Shown piece after piece: positions 1 to 8,380 of a DNA stretch of 64,000 nucleotides. The translations under genes were made by a program, and so were the position numbers. The stretch is from Pseudomonadota bacterium (GTDB lineage Bacteria; Pseudomonadota; Alphaproteobacteria; Reyranellales; Reyranellaceae). The stretch is from assembly GCA_018240745.1 (NCBI GenBank), contig JAFEFF010000175.1, positions 20,659 to 84,658 on the forward strand. Direction: 5' to 3'. How positions within the stretch are numbered: position 1 is the first letter of the stretch; each line of letters begins with the position of its first letter. The notes under the pieces were generated by a model that saw nothing but the letters and a program-made list of their open reading frames with translations, was not told the origin of the DNA and did no database searches.

Positions 1-309
1 TCGCTGTTCGAGCGCGCGATCTATCCGCTGGCAATCCCGGGCATAGCCGGGCCCGGTGCGATGCTCACCGTGGTGCTGCTGACCGACAACAACACCCGGA
101 CGGTCAAGGAGCAGGCGATTACCACCGGCGAACTCGCGGTCTGCCTCGCGATCCTGCTCGGCATCTATGCGCTGGCGAGCCTGCTGTACCGGATGCTCGG
201 CCGCGGCGGTATCGAGATCGTCAGCCGTGTGTTCGGGCTGATCGTCGCCAGCATCGCGGTCAATAACCTGATCATCGCGATCAAGCTCAGCTTCGATCTC
301 ACCCCTTGA
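1..309 (+). CDS. MarC family integral membrane protein, C-terminal part (5' end cut by window)
   Basis: The reading frame is open from base 1 to the TGA at 307-309 and gives about 102 residues. The first visible stretch, PLAIPGIAGPGAM, matches the conserved Pro/Gly-rich turn of MarC/UPF0056 proteins, multi-spanning inner-membrane proteins whose transport role is unproven. Three hydrophobic segments follow (about residues 20-30, 45-65 and 77-97), as expected for the last helices of this family. The start codon lies outside the window, so the first ATG at 61 is internal. The gene converges on the exported protein encoded on the opposite strand, with 12 bp between the stops. The family call rests on the loop motif and the membrane topology. 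Confidence 0.75.
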   Translation, partial: SLFERAIYPLAIPGIAGPGAMLTVVLLTDNNTRTVKEQAITTGELAVCLAILLGIYALASLLYRMLGRGGIEIVSRVFGLIVASIAVNNLIIAIKLSFDLTP

Positions 310-321
310 GCAGGGCGCCGA

Positions 322-951
322 TCACTGCACCGGCGCGACCACGAGGGAGCCGAAGTGGATCACGCTGTCGGCCTGGCTCCAGACGCCGACCGTGCCGGGC
401 TGGCGCAGGCTGCCGTCGGTGGCCTTGAACATCGGCTTGCCGTCGAGCGAGACGTCGAAGCTGTCGCCCTTCAGGATCACCCGTAACGCATGCCATTGGT
501 CGCTTGCCACGTCGGCGTTGTCCTGCCCCTTGATCAGGGCCCGCCGGCCGCCCAGCATCCGGTAGAGCCGGACCGAATGGTCGAGCGCATCGGCACGCAC
601 CACATAGTAGTCGTTCGCGCTTTGGCCCCGCAGCACCAGGCCGGCCGCCCGGGCATGATTGCCGCCGACCGCCTTGAACCGCAAGGTCGCATCGACGTCG
701 CGTGCGATGGTCTGCGTGGAGATGCACAGCGGGAAGTGCAGGTCGGTGGCGTCGCCGCCGGTTTCACTCAGCGCCCAGCCGCCCAGGGCCGCGGGATCCT
801 TGATCGCCTCCCACTGGGCCGCCCGGCCGACGCCGGTGATGCCCTGGAGGCAGGCGATCTTGCCGTCCGAGGTGGTGAGCGGCGCCACCAGCTGGGCTGC
901 CGCTGGCGTGGCGAGCAGCGCCAGGGCAGCGGCCAGAAGAAGCGAACGCAT
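322..951 (-). CDS. exported protein with LamG/DUF1080-like (concanavalin-type) domain
   Basis: This encodes a 209-residue protein. The frame is open further upstream to 1302, but the ATG at 951 is preferred because it opens directly onto a signal peptide (MRSLLLAAALALLATPAAAQ, predicted cleavage after AAA). The mature part has a beta-sandwich pattern: a central stretch with ATLRFKAVGG, GLVLRG and DYYVVRAD, followed by WHALRVILKGDSFDVSLDG and a closing GTVGVWSQADS. This order is typical of DUF1080/LamG-type lectin folds that bind carbohydrate or act beside glycan hydrolases. No catalytic residues can be assigned. It lies divergently from the FAH gene with about 100 bp between the starts, so both promoters probably sit in 952-1051. 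The substrate is unknown. Confidence 0.6.
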   Translation of the reverse strand: MRSLLLAAALALLATPAAAQLVAPLTTSDGKIACLQGITGVGRAAQWEAIKDPAALGGWALSETGGDATDLHFPLCISTQTIARDVDATLRFKAVGGNHARAAGLVLRGQSANDYYVVRADALDHSVRLYRMLGGRRALIKGQDNADVASDQWHALRVILKGDSFDVSLDGKPMFKATDGSLRQPGTVGVWSQADSVIHFGSLVVAPVQ

Positions 952-1051
952 GCTTCGCACGCCATCGGAAGCCGACTGGCTTGACCGAGTGCACGGGACG
1001 GAGGAGTTTACGCCGCACTCGGAACTCGGGGCATTCGAAGGGGGAAGCATT

Positions 1052-1924
1052 ATGCGTCTTTGCACCATCAATAGTGGCGGAAAGCCGGCCGTCGGCGTGA
1101 AAATGGGCGACGGCAAGGTGATCGACCTCAGCAAGCAGATGCCGCGCGGGCCGAAGTCGGTGGTCGAGATCCTGGCCGGCGGCAAGAAACTCCAGGCCGC
1201 GGTGGCCAAGGCCTGTGCCAAGCCCAAGGCCGGTGCGACCGTCTCGGAGAAGTCGGCCAAGTATCTGTGCCCGATCCCGGCGCCGGGCAAGATCCTCTGC
1301 ATCGGCCTGAACTACCGCAAGCACGCCGAGGAGACCGGCAGCCCCATCCCGTCCTATCCGGTCGTCTTCACCCGCTTCAACAACACGCTGGTGCCGCACA
1401 ACGGCAAGATGCTGTCGACGACTCATTCCGAGCAGTACGACTGGGAGGCCGAGCTCACCATCGTCATCGCCAGGAAGTGCCGCAATGTGCCGAAGGAGAA
1501 GGCGCTATCGGTGATCGGCGGCTATGCCTGCTTCAACGACGGCTCGATCCGCGACTGGCAGCGCAAGTCGGGCGGCCAGTTCACGCTCGGCAAGAACTTC
1601 GACGGCACCGGCGGCTTCGGCCCCGACATCGTGACGCCGGACGAGCTGCCGCCGGGAGCGGCGCCGCTGCGCATCATGACCCGCGTCAACGGCAAGGTCA
1701 TGCAGGACAGCAACACCGACGACCTGATCTTCGACGTGCCGACCCTGGTCCACGAGCTTTCCAAGGTCATGACGCTCGATCCGGGCGACATCATCATCAC
1801 CGGTACGCCGTCGGGCGTGGCGATGGCGCGCAATCCGCAGCCGTGGCTGAAGAACGGCGACGTCTGCGAGGTCGAGATCGAGAAGATCGGCGTCCTGCGC
1901 AACGTCATCGCGCAGGGCGGCTGA
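1052..1924 (+). CDS. fumarylacetoacetate hydrolase (FAH) family protein
   Basis: A 290-residue enzyme of the FAH superfamily, which hydrolyses or decarboxylates acylpyruvate-like and related keto acids in aromatic or sugar catabolism. The family fold is clear: a small N-terminal domain (1-70), the GLNYRKHAEE entry motif near residue 85, metal ligands E132 and E134 in DWEAELTIVI and D163 in FNDGSIRDWQ, and the C-terminal GDIIITGTPSGVA signature near residue 255. The frame is open upstream to 659, but the ATG at 1052 gives the family's usual N-terminus (RLCTINSGGKPAVGV) and has the purine-rich GAAGGGGGAAG about 6 bp upstream. The exact substrate cannot be told from sequence. A repeat A pair follows the stop. 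Confidence 0.85.
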   Translation: MRLCTINSGGKPAVGVKMGDGKVIDLSKQMPRGPKSVVEILAGGKKLQAAVAKACAKPKAGATVSEKSAKYLCPIPAPGKILCIGLNYRKHAEETGSPIPSYPVVFTRFNNTLVPHNGKMLSTTHSEQYDWEAELTIVIARKCRNVPKEKALSVIGGYACFNDGSIRDWQRKSGGQFTLGKNFDGTGGFGPDIVTPDELPPGAAPLRIMTRVNGKVMQDSNTDDLIFDVPTLVHELSKVMTLDPGDIIITGTPSGVAMARNPQPWLKNGDVCEVEIEKIGVLRNVIAQGG

Positions 1925-1927
1925 ACA

Positions 1928-2056
1928 CCCCCTCCGTCGCCGTATGACGGCGCCACCTCCCCCGAAGACGGGGGAGGGCGATGAACATGAGACCTCGCCT
2001 CTCATGCCCTCCCCCGTCTTCGGGGGAGGTGGCGCGGTAACCCGCGCCGGAGGGGG
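1928..2056. repeat. repeat family A, inverted pair
   Basis: Two oppositely oriented units share a core CTCCCCCGAAGACGGGGGAG, itself an imperfect hairpin. The left unit runs about 1928-1980 and begins CCTCCGTCGCCG; the right unit runs about 2003-2056 and ends GCGCCGGAGGGGG, so the whole block folds back on itself. It fills the space between the convergent FAH and TetR genes and abuts the TetR stop codon. Further copies lie at 8416-8471, 8897-9031 and 9101-9156. It may act as a bidirectional terminator, but its recurrence marks it as a REP-like element. Confidence 0.85.
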
Positions 2057-2704
2057 TCAGGAACCCTTCTTCGGCAGATTCGCGATCCCGCCCATCATCA
2101 GGCGGGTCGCGAAGTCGATAGCGCCCTCGGTGTCGATCGGATCGCGCGACACCATGGCGACCGAAATCTCGAACACCACCCCGGACAGCGTCGCCGCGAG
2201 GTACTGCGGGTCGACATCGGGCAGCACGCCGCGCTCGATCGCGGCGCTCAAGTCCTCGATCAGCTGGCGCGCCATGGTCTGGATATCGGGCTTCTCCATC
2301 AGGGCGCGGATCGGCGTGACGTTGTTGCGGCCGAACGCGAGGATCTCGGGATCGTTCACCACGAACGTGATGTAGGTCGAGATGTGGGCGCGGAAGAATT
2401 CCTCCGCGGTGCGTGCCTTGGCGCGGCCGCCGCGGTGGCGCCGCATCAGCTCGACGCTCATCTCGCGCACCACGGCTTCGAAGATATCGGCCTTGTCGTT
2501 GAAATAGTTGTAGAACGTGCCGGAGGCGAGGTCGGTGCGCCGGACGATGTCGCGCACGCCGGCCGCGCCATAGCCGATTTCGGCGAACACGGTGCGCGCG
2601 GCCTTGAGCAACGCCGCGCGATTCTCCGCCTTGTTCTGCTCGCGCCGCCCGGCGCGCTCGCCTGACGTCGCCGTCCGTACCGTCATGGTTCCCGGATCAC
2701 TCAT
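2057..2704 (-). CDS. TetR/AcrR family transcriptional regulator
   Basis: A 215-residue repressor. The helix-turn-helix lies near residues 25-70 (ALLKAARTVFAEIGY, GVRDIVRRTDLASGTFYNYF), followed by the usual helical ligand-binding domain of TetR proteins. The frame is open to 2770, but the ATG at 2704 (MSDPGTMTVRT) follows the stop of the upstream hydrolase by 16 bp; a second ATG at 2686 is also possible. It is apparently cotranscribed with that hydrolase, so it may control its expression in response to a lipophilic or ester substrate. The ligand is not predictable. Confidence 0.85.
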   Translation of the reverse strand: MSDPGTMTVRTATSGERAGRREQNKAENRAALLKAARTVFAEIGYGAAGVRDIVRRTDLASGTFYNYFNDKADIFEAVVREMSVELMRRHRGGRAKARTAEEFFRAHISTYITFVVNDPEILAFGRNNVTPIRALMEKPDIQTMARQLIEDLSAAIERGVLPDVDPQYLAATLSGVVFEISVAMVSRDPIDTEGAIDFATRLMMGGIANLPKKGS

Positions 2705-2720
2705 CTGCGTAGGCCCCAAA

Positions 2721-3782
2721 TCACCGACCGAGCCCCGCCAACTCGTGGCGCAAGCCGGCCACCATATCATCCATTGCCCGTGCTGCCGCCTGCAAAGCGC
2801 CGCGCATGCCGACGAAGCCGTGTATCAGCGAGTCGAATTCGCGGTGAAAGACCTTCACGCCGGCGGCCGTCAACTTCTCGGCATACGCCTGGCCCTCGTC
2901 CCGCAGCGGGTCGAGCCCGGCGGTGAAGATCATCGCCGGCGGCAGGCCGGCGAGGTCGGGGCTGCGCAGCGGCGAGACCCGCGGATCGGCGATCTCCGAA
3001 GGGTCGTTGAGGTAGAGACTGCGCATCCATTCCATGTCTTCCCGAGTCAACAGGAAGCCTTCTCCGCAGGAGGCATGCGAAGGCATGTCGGCGGCGAGGT
3101 CGGTGGCGGGATAGATCAACCACTGCAGGCACGGCGTGCGTGTCTCGCTGCGCACCGTCTGGGCGACAACGGTCGCGAGCGTGCCGCCGGCCGAGTCCCC
3201 GGCGACGACGATGCGGTCGGGATCCATGCCGAGCGGCACCGCTTCGCTCGCCAGCCAGCGGAACGCGGCGACCGCATCCTCGAGCCCGGCCGGGAACTTG
3301 TGCTCGGGCGCGAGGCGGTAGTCGACGGCGACCACCGCGCACCCGGTGCGGGCGCAGAAGAAGCGGCAGGGCAAGTCGTAGGCCTCGAGGCTGCCGATCA
3401 CCCAGCCGCCGCCGTGCAGGTAGAGGATGGTGGGCAGCAGCCGCGCCACCGAGCCCGAGGGCCGGTAGATCCGCACGCGAAGTCGGCCGGCCGGCCCGGT
3501 GATGGTGCGGTCGACGATCTCGCCGACCGGCGACGGGCGGCCGGACATCATGGTCTGGAACATGTCGAACTCGGAGCGCGCCTGTTGCACGCCGAGTCGG
3601 TGCAGGGGTTGCTGTCCGCTGCGCGCGAGGAGCTGCAGGAACCATTGGGTTCGGGTGTCGAGCGTTCGGCCGTCGACCGTGATCGGCGAGCCGGCCAGCA
3701 GGTTTACCCAGGCGATCGGCATGCGCAGGGCCGCGTTGGCCGCCTTGCCCTGCAATTCGCGTGCGATCTCCTTCAGCTCCAT
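2721..3782 (-). CDS. alpha/beta hydrolase, hormone-sensitive-lipase family
   Basis: A 353-residue esterase/lipase-type enzyme. The oxyanion-hole motif HGGGW is at 123-127 and the nucleophile elbow GDSAGG at 195-200 (S197). The family pattern places the acid at D291 (GLDPLRDEG) and the histidine at H321 (SLIHGF). These define the HSL (family IV) group that cleaves short- to medium-chain esters. The ATG at 3782 is chosen because it starts a normal soluble N-terminus; the frame extends to 4187 only as a shadow of the divergent cyclase gene. It is the first gene of a two-gene unit with the TetR regulator. Physiological substrate unknown. Confidence 0.88.
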   Translation of the reverse strand: MELKEIARELQGKAANAALRMPIAWVNLLAGSPITVDGRTLDTRTQWFLQLLARSGQQPLHRLGVQQARSEFDMFQTMMSGRPSPVGEIVDRTITGPAGRLRVRIYRPSGSVARLLPTILYLHGGGWVIGSLEAYDLPCRFFCARTGCAVVAVDYRLAPEHKFPAGLEDAVAAFRWLASEAVPLGMDPDRIVVAGDSAGGTLATVVAQTVRSETRTPCLQWLIYPATDLAADMPSHASCGEGFLLTREDMEWMRSLYLNDPSEIADPRVSPLRSPDLAGLPPAMIFTAGLDPLRDEGQAYAEKLTAAGVKVFHREFDSLIHGFVGMRGALQAAARAMDDMVAGLRHELAGLGR

Positions 3783-3839
3783 CGCGAATTTCCTAGCATG
3801 TCCTCGACGCGCGGGCATCCGCCGGCATAGCCTTGGCGC

Positions 3840-5114
3840 ATGGCCGAAACTTCCGGCGACTTTGCCCAGGCGCTTCGCGGCGAGATTTTGCGCAGCGAGC
3901 GGCAGCGCATGAAGGTCGTCGCCGCGATCCTGACCTTTATCTTGTTCCTCACCACGTGCGGCTTGCTGCTGCTGCCCGAGGTGGTCGAACGCCTGTTCCC
4001 CGGCGGCATCTCGCCCTGGCTGCCGCTCGCCGGCATCGGCCCGTTCATCCTGTTTGAGCTGGGCGCACTCACGGTGCTCACCCGGCGCATCGCCCGCAGC
4101 AAGGACTTCCCGCAGCCCGCGCGATTTCTGAACGTGCTTGTGGAGACCAGCCTGCCCGGCGTCCTGATCTTCGTGCTGTCCCAGCACATGCCGCCGCAGT
4201 TCGTGTTCGGCTTCTGGCCGCCGATGCTCTATTTCGTGTTCATCGTGCTGTCGACGCTACGGCTCGATTTCTGGCTGTCGCTGTGGACCGGCGCCGTCGC
4301 CGCGGTCGAGCACCTCGGATTGGCGTTCCTGCTGCTGCCGCTTGATCCCAACGGGCAAGGCCCGGAGGACGCCATCCTCTACCACCTGAGCCGCAGCGTC
4401 ATGCTGATGCTGGCGGGCGTCGCGGCGGCGATCGTCGCGCGGGCGCTGCGCCGGCAATTCGAGAACTCGGTCGCGGCCGCCGTGGCACGGGACAAGGTCA
4501 CCAACCTGTTCGGCCAGCACGTCTCGCCGATGGTGGTCGAGCAGCTGCTCGGCACCCACGTTCAGAGCGAGCGGCGCACGGTCTGCGTGCTGTTCCTCGA
4601 CATTCGCGGCTTCACGGCGATGACACGCACCTGCTCGGCCGACGAGACGGTGAGCCTGCTCAACGACTTCTTCGCCGAGATGATCGAGATCGTCGATCGT
4701 CACAACGGCTTCATCAACAAGTTCCTGGGCGACGGCTTCCTGGCGCTGTTCGGCGCGGCGCTGGCCGATCCCGCCGCGGCCGCCAATGCGCTGGCTGCCG
4801 GGCGCGAGATGCTGAAGGCGGTCGACGCCTGGAATGCCACGCATCTCGAGCGCCAGCTCAAGGTCGGCATCGGCGTCCATATCGGCGAGGCGATCACCGG
4901 CTCGGTCGGCTCGCCGCGGCGCAAGGAGTATACGGCGATCGGCGACACCGTGAACCTCGCGGCGCGACTCGAGCAGCTCACCAAGGACACCGGCGCGCGG
5001 CTGCTGCTCAGCGAGCCGATGCGCAAGGCGGCCGAAGCGAGCGATGCGGTCGATCTCGGCGACCTGCCGATCCGCGGCTACGAGCGCCCGGTGCGCGTCT
5101 GGAGGCTGCCATGA
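3840..5114 (+). CDS. class III adenylate/guanylate cyclase with N-terminal membrane domain
   Basis: A 424-residue protein. Residues 27-200 hold about six hydrophobic segments; a short linker with FGQHVSP (224-230) leads into a class III nucleotide cyclase domain (about 245-420). Metal-binding aspartates are visible in LFLDIRGFT (D254) and FLGDGFLALFG (D298), with K294 just before the second and the EYTAIGDTVNLAARLE segment near 375. It should convert ATP to cAMP at the membrane in response to a signal sensed by the membrane part. It starts 57 bp from the divergent hydrolase, and its stop overlaps the next start by 4 bp (ATGA). No HAMP or CHASE sensor is recognisable, so the signal is unknown. 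Confidence 0.88.
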   Translation: MAETSGDFAQALRGEILRSERQRMKVVAAILTFILFLTTCGLLLLPEVVERLFPGGISPWLPLAGIGPFILFELGALTVLTRRIARSKDFPQPARFLNVLVETSLPGVLIFVLSQHMPPQFVFGFWPPMLYFVFIVLSTLRLDFWLSLWTGAVAAVEHLGLAFLLLPLDPNGQGPEDAILYHLSRSVMLMLAGVAAAIVARALRRQFENSVAAAVARDKVTNLFGQHVSPMVVEQLLGTHVQSERRTVCVLFLDIRGFTAMTRTCSADETVSLLNDFFAEMIEIVDRHNGFINKFLGDGFLALFGAALADPAAAANALAAGREMLKAVDAWNATHLERQLKVGIGVHIGEAITGSVGSPRRKEYTAIGDTVNLAARLEQLTKDTGARLLLSEPMRKAAEASDAVDLGDLPIRGYERPVRVWRLP

Positions 5115-5562
5115 TCTGGTACTTCGCCTACGGCTCGAACATGAATGCCGCCCGGCTCGCCGACCAACGGCTGAAGGAGCGGTGCAGATGGGGTCGCGTA
5201 TCGGCGGCCGGCTCGACGGCTGGCGTCTGGTGTTCAACAAGATCGCGCGTACGCCCGAGGGTGCCGCCGCCGGCAACATCGTCGAGGCGCCGGGCGAGGT
5301 GGTGCACGGCACGCTGAACCAGATGCCCGATGCCGGGCTCGCGGTGCTGGATATCTGGGAAGGCGTGGCCGCCGGCCACTACAGGCGCCGGGTCGTGCCG
5401 GTGGTGCGCGCCGAGACGGTCGAGGCCGTGACCTACATCGCCCTCAAGGTCGGCGAAGGGCTCAGGCCCACGCGCGAATATCTCGGCCACCTGCTGGCCG
5501 GCAAGGATCTCCTGCCGGCCGCGTACTGGGCGAAGCTGAAGGAAACGCCGACCCTGGATTAG
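5111..5562 (+). pseudogene. gamma-glutamylcyclotransferase-like gene with an apparent frameshift
   Basis: The frame starting at 5111 (overlapping the cyclase stop by 4 bp) begins MIWYFAYGSNMNAARLA, the signature N-terminus of the GGCT/AIG2-like fold. After about 23 codons it runs into non-homologous sequence. From about 5184 the family sequence continues in the frame one base back: GGRLDGWRLVFNKIA, then GVVHGTL-like and GHYRRRVVPVV segments, ending at the TAG at 5560-5562. Restoring one base near 5178-5184 (for example GG to GGG in GAGCGGTGCAG) would join the two halves into one protein of about 150 residues. Either the gene is broken or the assembly lost a homopolymer base. An intact product would act on gamma-glutamyl compounds. 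Confidence 0.75.
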
Positions 5563-6020
5563 GCCGGAACCTTCGCCTTCTTCGTCGGCTTCTTCTGCGC
5601 CTTCAGGCGGTCACCCGGGACCTTGCCGGAGTTGTCGATCTCCGGGACGTCGGCCTCGTGCCAGAAGTTGAGCTCGATCATGATGCCGTCGGGATCGTGC
5701 AGGAAGACCTGCTGCAACGGCCGTGCCGGCACCTTGCGGACCTCGAACGGGACGTTGTCCTTCTTGATGCGGTCGATCGTGCCGCGAATGTCGGCGCAGT
5801 TGATCGCGACGTGGTCGATCGCGCCGCCGCCATGGTCCTTGCGTCCGCTTTCGGACACCAGGTGCAGGATCGGCTTTTCGCCGGCGTACAGCCAGGCGCC
5901 GGGGAAATTGAACGGCGGACGGTCACCGTCCCGCAGACCGACATACTTCTCGTAGAAGGCGACGGTCTTCTTCAGGTCCTTGCAGAACACATTCCAATGG
6001 TCGAGCGAGAGAGCGGGCAT
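5559..6020 (-). CDS. VOC/glyoxalase family protein
   Basis: A 153-residue protein with the paired beta-alpha-beta-beta-beta modules of the vicinal oxygen chelate superfamily. It opens with LSLDHWNVFCKDLKKTVAFYEKYVGL, the centre has GGGAIDHVAINCADI, and the end of the domain is VFLHDPDGIMIELNFW. The histidines in the first and second strands and the terminal glutamate are the usual metal ligands. A Lys-rich tail (KAQKKPTKKAKVPA) follows. The reaction (isomerase, dioxygenase or resistance protein) cannot be assigned. It converges on the GGCT-like gene with a 4-bp stop overlap. Confidence 0.82.
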   Translation of the reverse strand: MPALSLDHWNVFCKDLKKTVAFYEKYVGLRDGDRPPFNFPGAWLYAGEKPILHLVSESGRKDHGGGAIDHVAINCADIRGTIDRIKKDNVPFEVRKVPARPLQQVFLHDPDGIMIELNFWHEADVPEIDNSGKVPGDRLKAQKKPTKKAKVPA

Positions 6021-6045
6021 GGATTCCTCCTTGCAACGCCCGAGC

Positions 6046-6794
6046 TTACACCGAACCCCGCTGGCCGTGGCAGCACGAATCTTGGGGTCTTTCGGTGTAT
6101 TCGTCGTGGCGCCGGACCCAGTCGGTCAGGTTGCCGCCCGGCGGTTCGTTGCGACCCTTGGGGGTGACATCGAGGAAACCATAGACCCCGCCCAGCAGCT
6201 CGGTGCCGCGCGCGAAGGTCGATAGGTGTGGAAGACGTTGCCGGCCTCGTCCTTGTAGAAGACGCTGTAGCCGGGCAGCTCGTCGAACATGTAGGGACCG
6301 TTCTCGAAATTGTAGAAGGCCCGGTTGGCCTTCTTCTCTTCCTCGGTGAAGGAGACGTGGTAGTCGTAGTTGAAGTCGCTGCCGAACGACGACACCCACT
6401 TGAAGGTCCAGCCCATGCGCTTGTGGTAGGCCGCGATCTCGGGATAGGGCGCGCGGCTGATGGCGACGAACATCACATCGTGGTTGATCAGGTGCACCAC
6501 CGAGCCGTCGACCTGGTCGGCGCCGAACGAGCAGCCGAGGCAGCCTTCCTTCCAACCCGGGCCCATCATGAAGTGCTTGACGATCAGCTGGCTGCGGCCG
6601 GCGAACAGGTCGGACAAGGTCTCCTTGCCGTCGGGGCCCTCGAACACGTAGGTCTTGTCGACCCTCACCCAGGGCAGCTCGCGCGTCCGTTCGCGCAACG
6701 CGTCCTTGGCCTTGAGCAGTTCCTTCTCCTTGGCGAGGAGCGCGCGGCGGGCTTCCAGCCATTCCTCGCGCGACACGGTCTTGTGCGCTTGCAT
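6046..6794 (-). pseudogene. DUF899 (thioredoxin-like) family gene with an apparent frameshift
   Basis: The frame from the ATG at 6794 gives a typical DUF899 protein: SREEWLEARRALLAKEKELL at the N-terminus, LPWVRVDKTYVFEG, the thioredoxin-like GWKEGCLGCSF with its CxxC pair, and FNYDYHVSFT. It reaches VFHTY near 6226, where the family sequence would continue. The expected STFARG...GVYGFLDVTPKGRNE and TDWVRRHDEYTE are found in the neighbouring frame down to the TAA at 6046-6048. One missing T in ACCTAT(T)CGACC at about 6221-6226 explains the break. DUF899 proteins are putative disulfide oxidoreductases of unknown substrate. The gene follows the transglutaminase-like gene by 11 bp. Confidence 0.78.
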
Positions 6795-6805
6795 CGGGAC
6801 CTCCT

Positions 6806-7615
6806 TCAGAGCGTTTCGCGACGGTTGCGGACGGCGTTGAACACGGTCGCGGGCACTTTCACGCGCGGATCCTGGTAGATCGCGCGCAGCTCGCCGAAAT
6901 GGCGGTCGGGCTCGACGGTCAGCGCCGCCAGCCTGTCGATCAAGGCCATGTCGATCTCCTCGTCCTTCCGGGCCATCGCGCCCCAGACGTCCCACGGCAG
7001 CATGACCCGGTCGTTGAGCGCGGCGACGTCGCGGATGACGTTGCTGGCGATGAACCACAGCCCGTACATGTCGAGGATGCCGAAAGCCCTCGGATCGAGC
7101 CGCCCGGTGCGGCAGCGCTGCCAGGCATCGCCTGCCACCAGGAACTGGTCGCGCGGCACGTCGACCGGATCGAAGGCGATCCTGAAGATCTCGCGCTGCC
7201 GGGCGTCGAGCTGGGCATCGACCAGCGTCCAGGCCTTGGCGCCTGCGTTCCGGTATTCGGTCACCCAGTGGTCGAGATACTTGCCCGCCTCGAAATAGGC
7301 GGCGAAGCCGCAGCGGGCGCGCGCCCGCACCCCCGCGCGGCGCAGCATCGCGACGTGCAACAGCGTGAAGTGCCGGCACACGCCGACCTGCCGCTCGCCC
7401 GGCGGGCGCGCCTCGGCCAGCGGCCGCGCGTCGTGCGCCACGATCCGGCGGACGATCTCCTCGACCGGCCGCGCATGCGCCTCGGCGTGCTGGGCTTCGG
7501 TCAAGGTGAGGCCGTAGGCGGGTGCGACGTGCTCGTGCATCAGCAGGCCCTGCACGACGCCCGCCAGCGCCGCGGGATCGGTCGGCAGGCCGGTGAAGGC
7601 CTGGTCGAGGGTCAT
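6806..7615 (-). CDS. transglutaminase-like superfamily protein
   Basis: A 269-residue protein with a transglutaminase/protease core. The catalytic cysteine is in RQVGVCRHFTLLHVAMLR (C80), the histidine in YLDHWVTEY (H116) and the aspartate in AWTLVDAQLD (D133), in the order and spacing of the superfamily. There is no signal peptide, so it is cytoplasmic. The start overlaps the end of the SRPBCC gene by 4 bp, placing it in a minus-strand operon ArsR - SRPBCC - transglutaminase - DUF899. Prokaryotic members are mostly proteases or amidases of unknown substrate; none can be named here. Confidence 0.75.
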   Translation of the reverse strand: MTLDQAFTGLPTDPAALAGVVQGLLMHEHVAPAYGLTLTEAQHAEAHARPVEEIVRRIVAHDARPLAEARPPGERQVGVCRHFTLLHVAMLRRAGVRARARCGFAAYFEAGKYLDHWVTEYRNAGAKAWTLVDAQLDARQREIFRIAFDPVDVPRDQFLVAGDAWQRCRTGRLDPRAFGILDMYGLWFIASNVIRDVAALNDRVMLPWDVWGAMARKDEEIDMALIDRLAALTVEPDRHFGELRAIYQDPRVKVPATVFNAVRNRRETL

Positions 7616-8043
7616 GCGAGGAAGGTCTCCAGCCTGTCGAGCGCCACGTTCCAGCCGCGGCCGTGATCGTCGCGCGCCTTCTCGTCGAAGAACTGCTCGT
7701 GGGTCAGGGTCAGCATGGTGCCTTCGATGATCGGGTTGAGCTCGATCGTGACCAGCGATTCACGCTCCGGCGTGGACTGCCACGCCCACGAGAAGGAGAG
7801 CTTGCGGTTGGGCACGACCTCCCGATAGAGGCCGCTCACGCTGTGATGCTCGTTCCTGGGATCCCAGAACTGGACGCGGAAGCGGCCGCCGACGCGCAGG
7901 TCGGTCTCGGCGACCGGCGGCTTGGGGCCTCCGGCGACGCCCCACCATTGCGTCATCTGCTCCGGCTTGGTCCACGCTTCGTAGACTTTCTCCGGCGCGG
8001 CTTTGAGGCGTCGCTTGAGGACGAGGGAGGGTTTGGTTGCCAT
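7612..8043 (-). CDS. SRPBCC/AHSA1 family protein
   Basis: A 143-residue START-like fold protein. It has the AHSA1 landmarks LKAAPEKVYEAWTKPEQMTQWWG at the N-terminus, a central DLRVGGRFRVQF and the C-terminal DDHGRGWNVALDRLE helix that caps the hydrophobic cavity. The ATG at 8043 (MATKPSLV) is chosen over the upstream frame extension to 8115. It lies 3' to an ArsR regulator, the standard arrangement for this pair, in which the regulator controls the ligand-binding protein. The ligand is unknown. Confidence 0.85.
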   Translation of the reverse strand: MATKPSLVLKRRLKAAPEKVYEAWTKPEQMTQWWGVAGGPKPPVAETDLRVGGRFRVQFWDPRNEHHSVSGLYREVVPNRKLSFSWAWQSTPERESLVTIELNPIIEGTMLTLTHEQFFDEKARDDHGRGWNVALDRLETFLA

Positions 8044-8372
8044 CGGTCTTCCTCCAGGAATGCGGCAAGGCGATCGAGCTGCTCGGTCCAGTAGCGCTCG
8101 TAGCGGGCGAGCCATTCCATCGCTTGCTCCATGGGCGCCGGCGTGAGCTGGCAGGTGACCGTGCGGCCGGTCTTGGTGCGGCTGATCAGGCCCGCATCGG
8201 ACAGCACGTCGAGATGCTTCATGATCGCCGGCAGTGATACCGGGAACGGCCTGGCGAGCTCGCTGACCGACAGGCTGTCCTCCTCGTCGAGCCGCGCCAG
8301 CAGGGCGCGCCGCGTCGGGTCGGCGAGGGCGGCAAAGGTGCGGTCGAGGACGGCGGGCTGATAGTTAACCAT
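7953..8372 (-). CDS. ArsR-type winged-helix regulator
   Basis: A 139-residue regulator starting at the ATG at 8372 (MVNYQPAVLDRTFAALADP). The winged helix is clear: PTRRALLARL, SVSELARPFPVSLPAIMKHL as the recognition helix, and a wing near TKTGRTV. The metal-binding cysteines of ArsR itself are absent, as in the SRPBCC-linked branch. The frame runs 91 bp into the SRPBCC gene, giving a basic Ser/Pro-rich tail (about residues 112-139) with no domain; long out-of-frame overlaps are seen in this gene pair elsewhere. An inverted repeat over its start codon (8365-8380) is a likely autoregulatory operator. Confidence 0.85.
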   Translation of the reverse strand: MVNYQPAVLDRTFAALADPTRRALLARLDEEDSLSVSELARPFPVSLPAIMKHLDVLSDAGLISRTKTGRTVTCQLTPAPMEQAMEWLARYERYWTEQLDRLAAFLEEDRWQPNPPSSSSDASKPRRRKSTKRGPSRSR

Positions 8373-8380
8373 AGGGTTAA
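8365..8380. promoter_or_regulatory. inverted repeat over the ArsR-type gene start (candidate operator)
   Basis: TTAACC - ATAG - GGTTAA is a perfect 6-bp inverted repeat, AT-rich in a GC-rich region, that contains the CAT start triplet of the ArsR-type gene. No ribosome-binding site can be seen upstream of the ATG. Position and symmetry suit the dimeric binding site of the regulator itself and may mean transcription begins at or next to the start codon. This is inference from sequence. Confidence 0.5.

Noticed and set aside
1928..2056. CRISPR-like repeat arrays
   Set aside because: The repeats are palindromic pairs, not regularly spaced direct repeats with unique spacers, and no cas genes are present.
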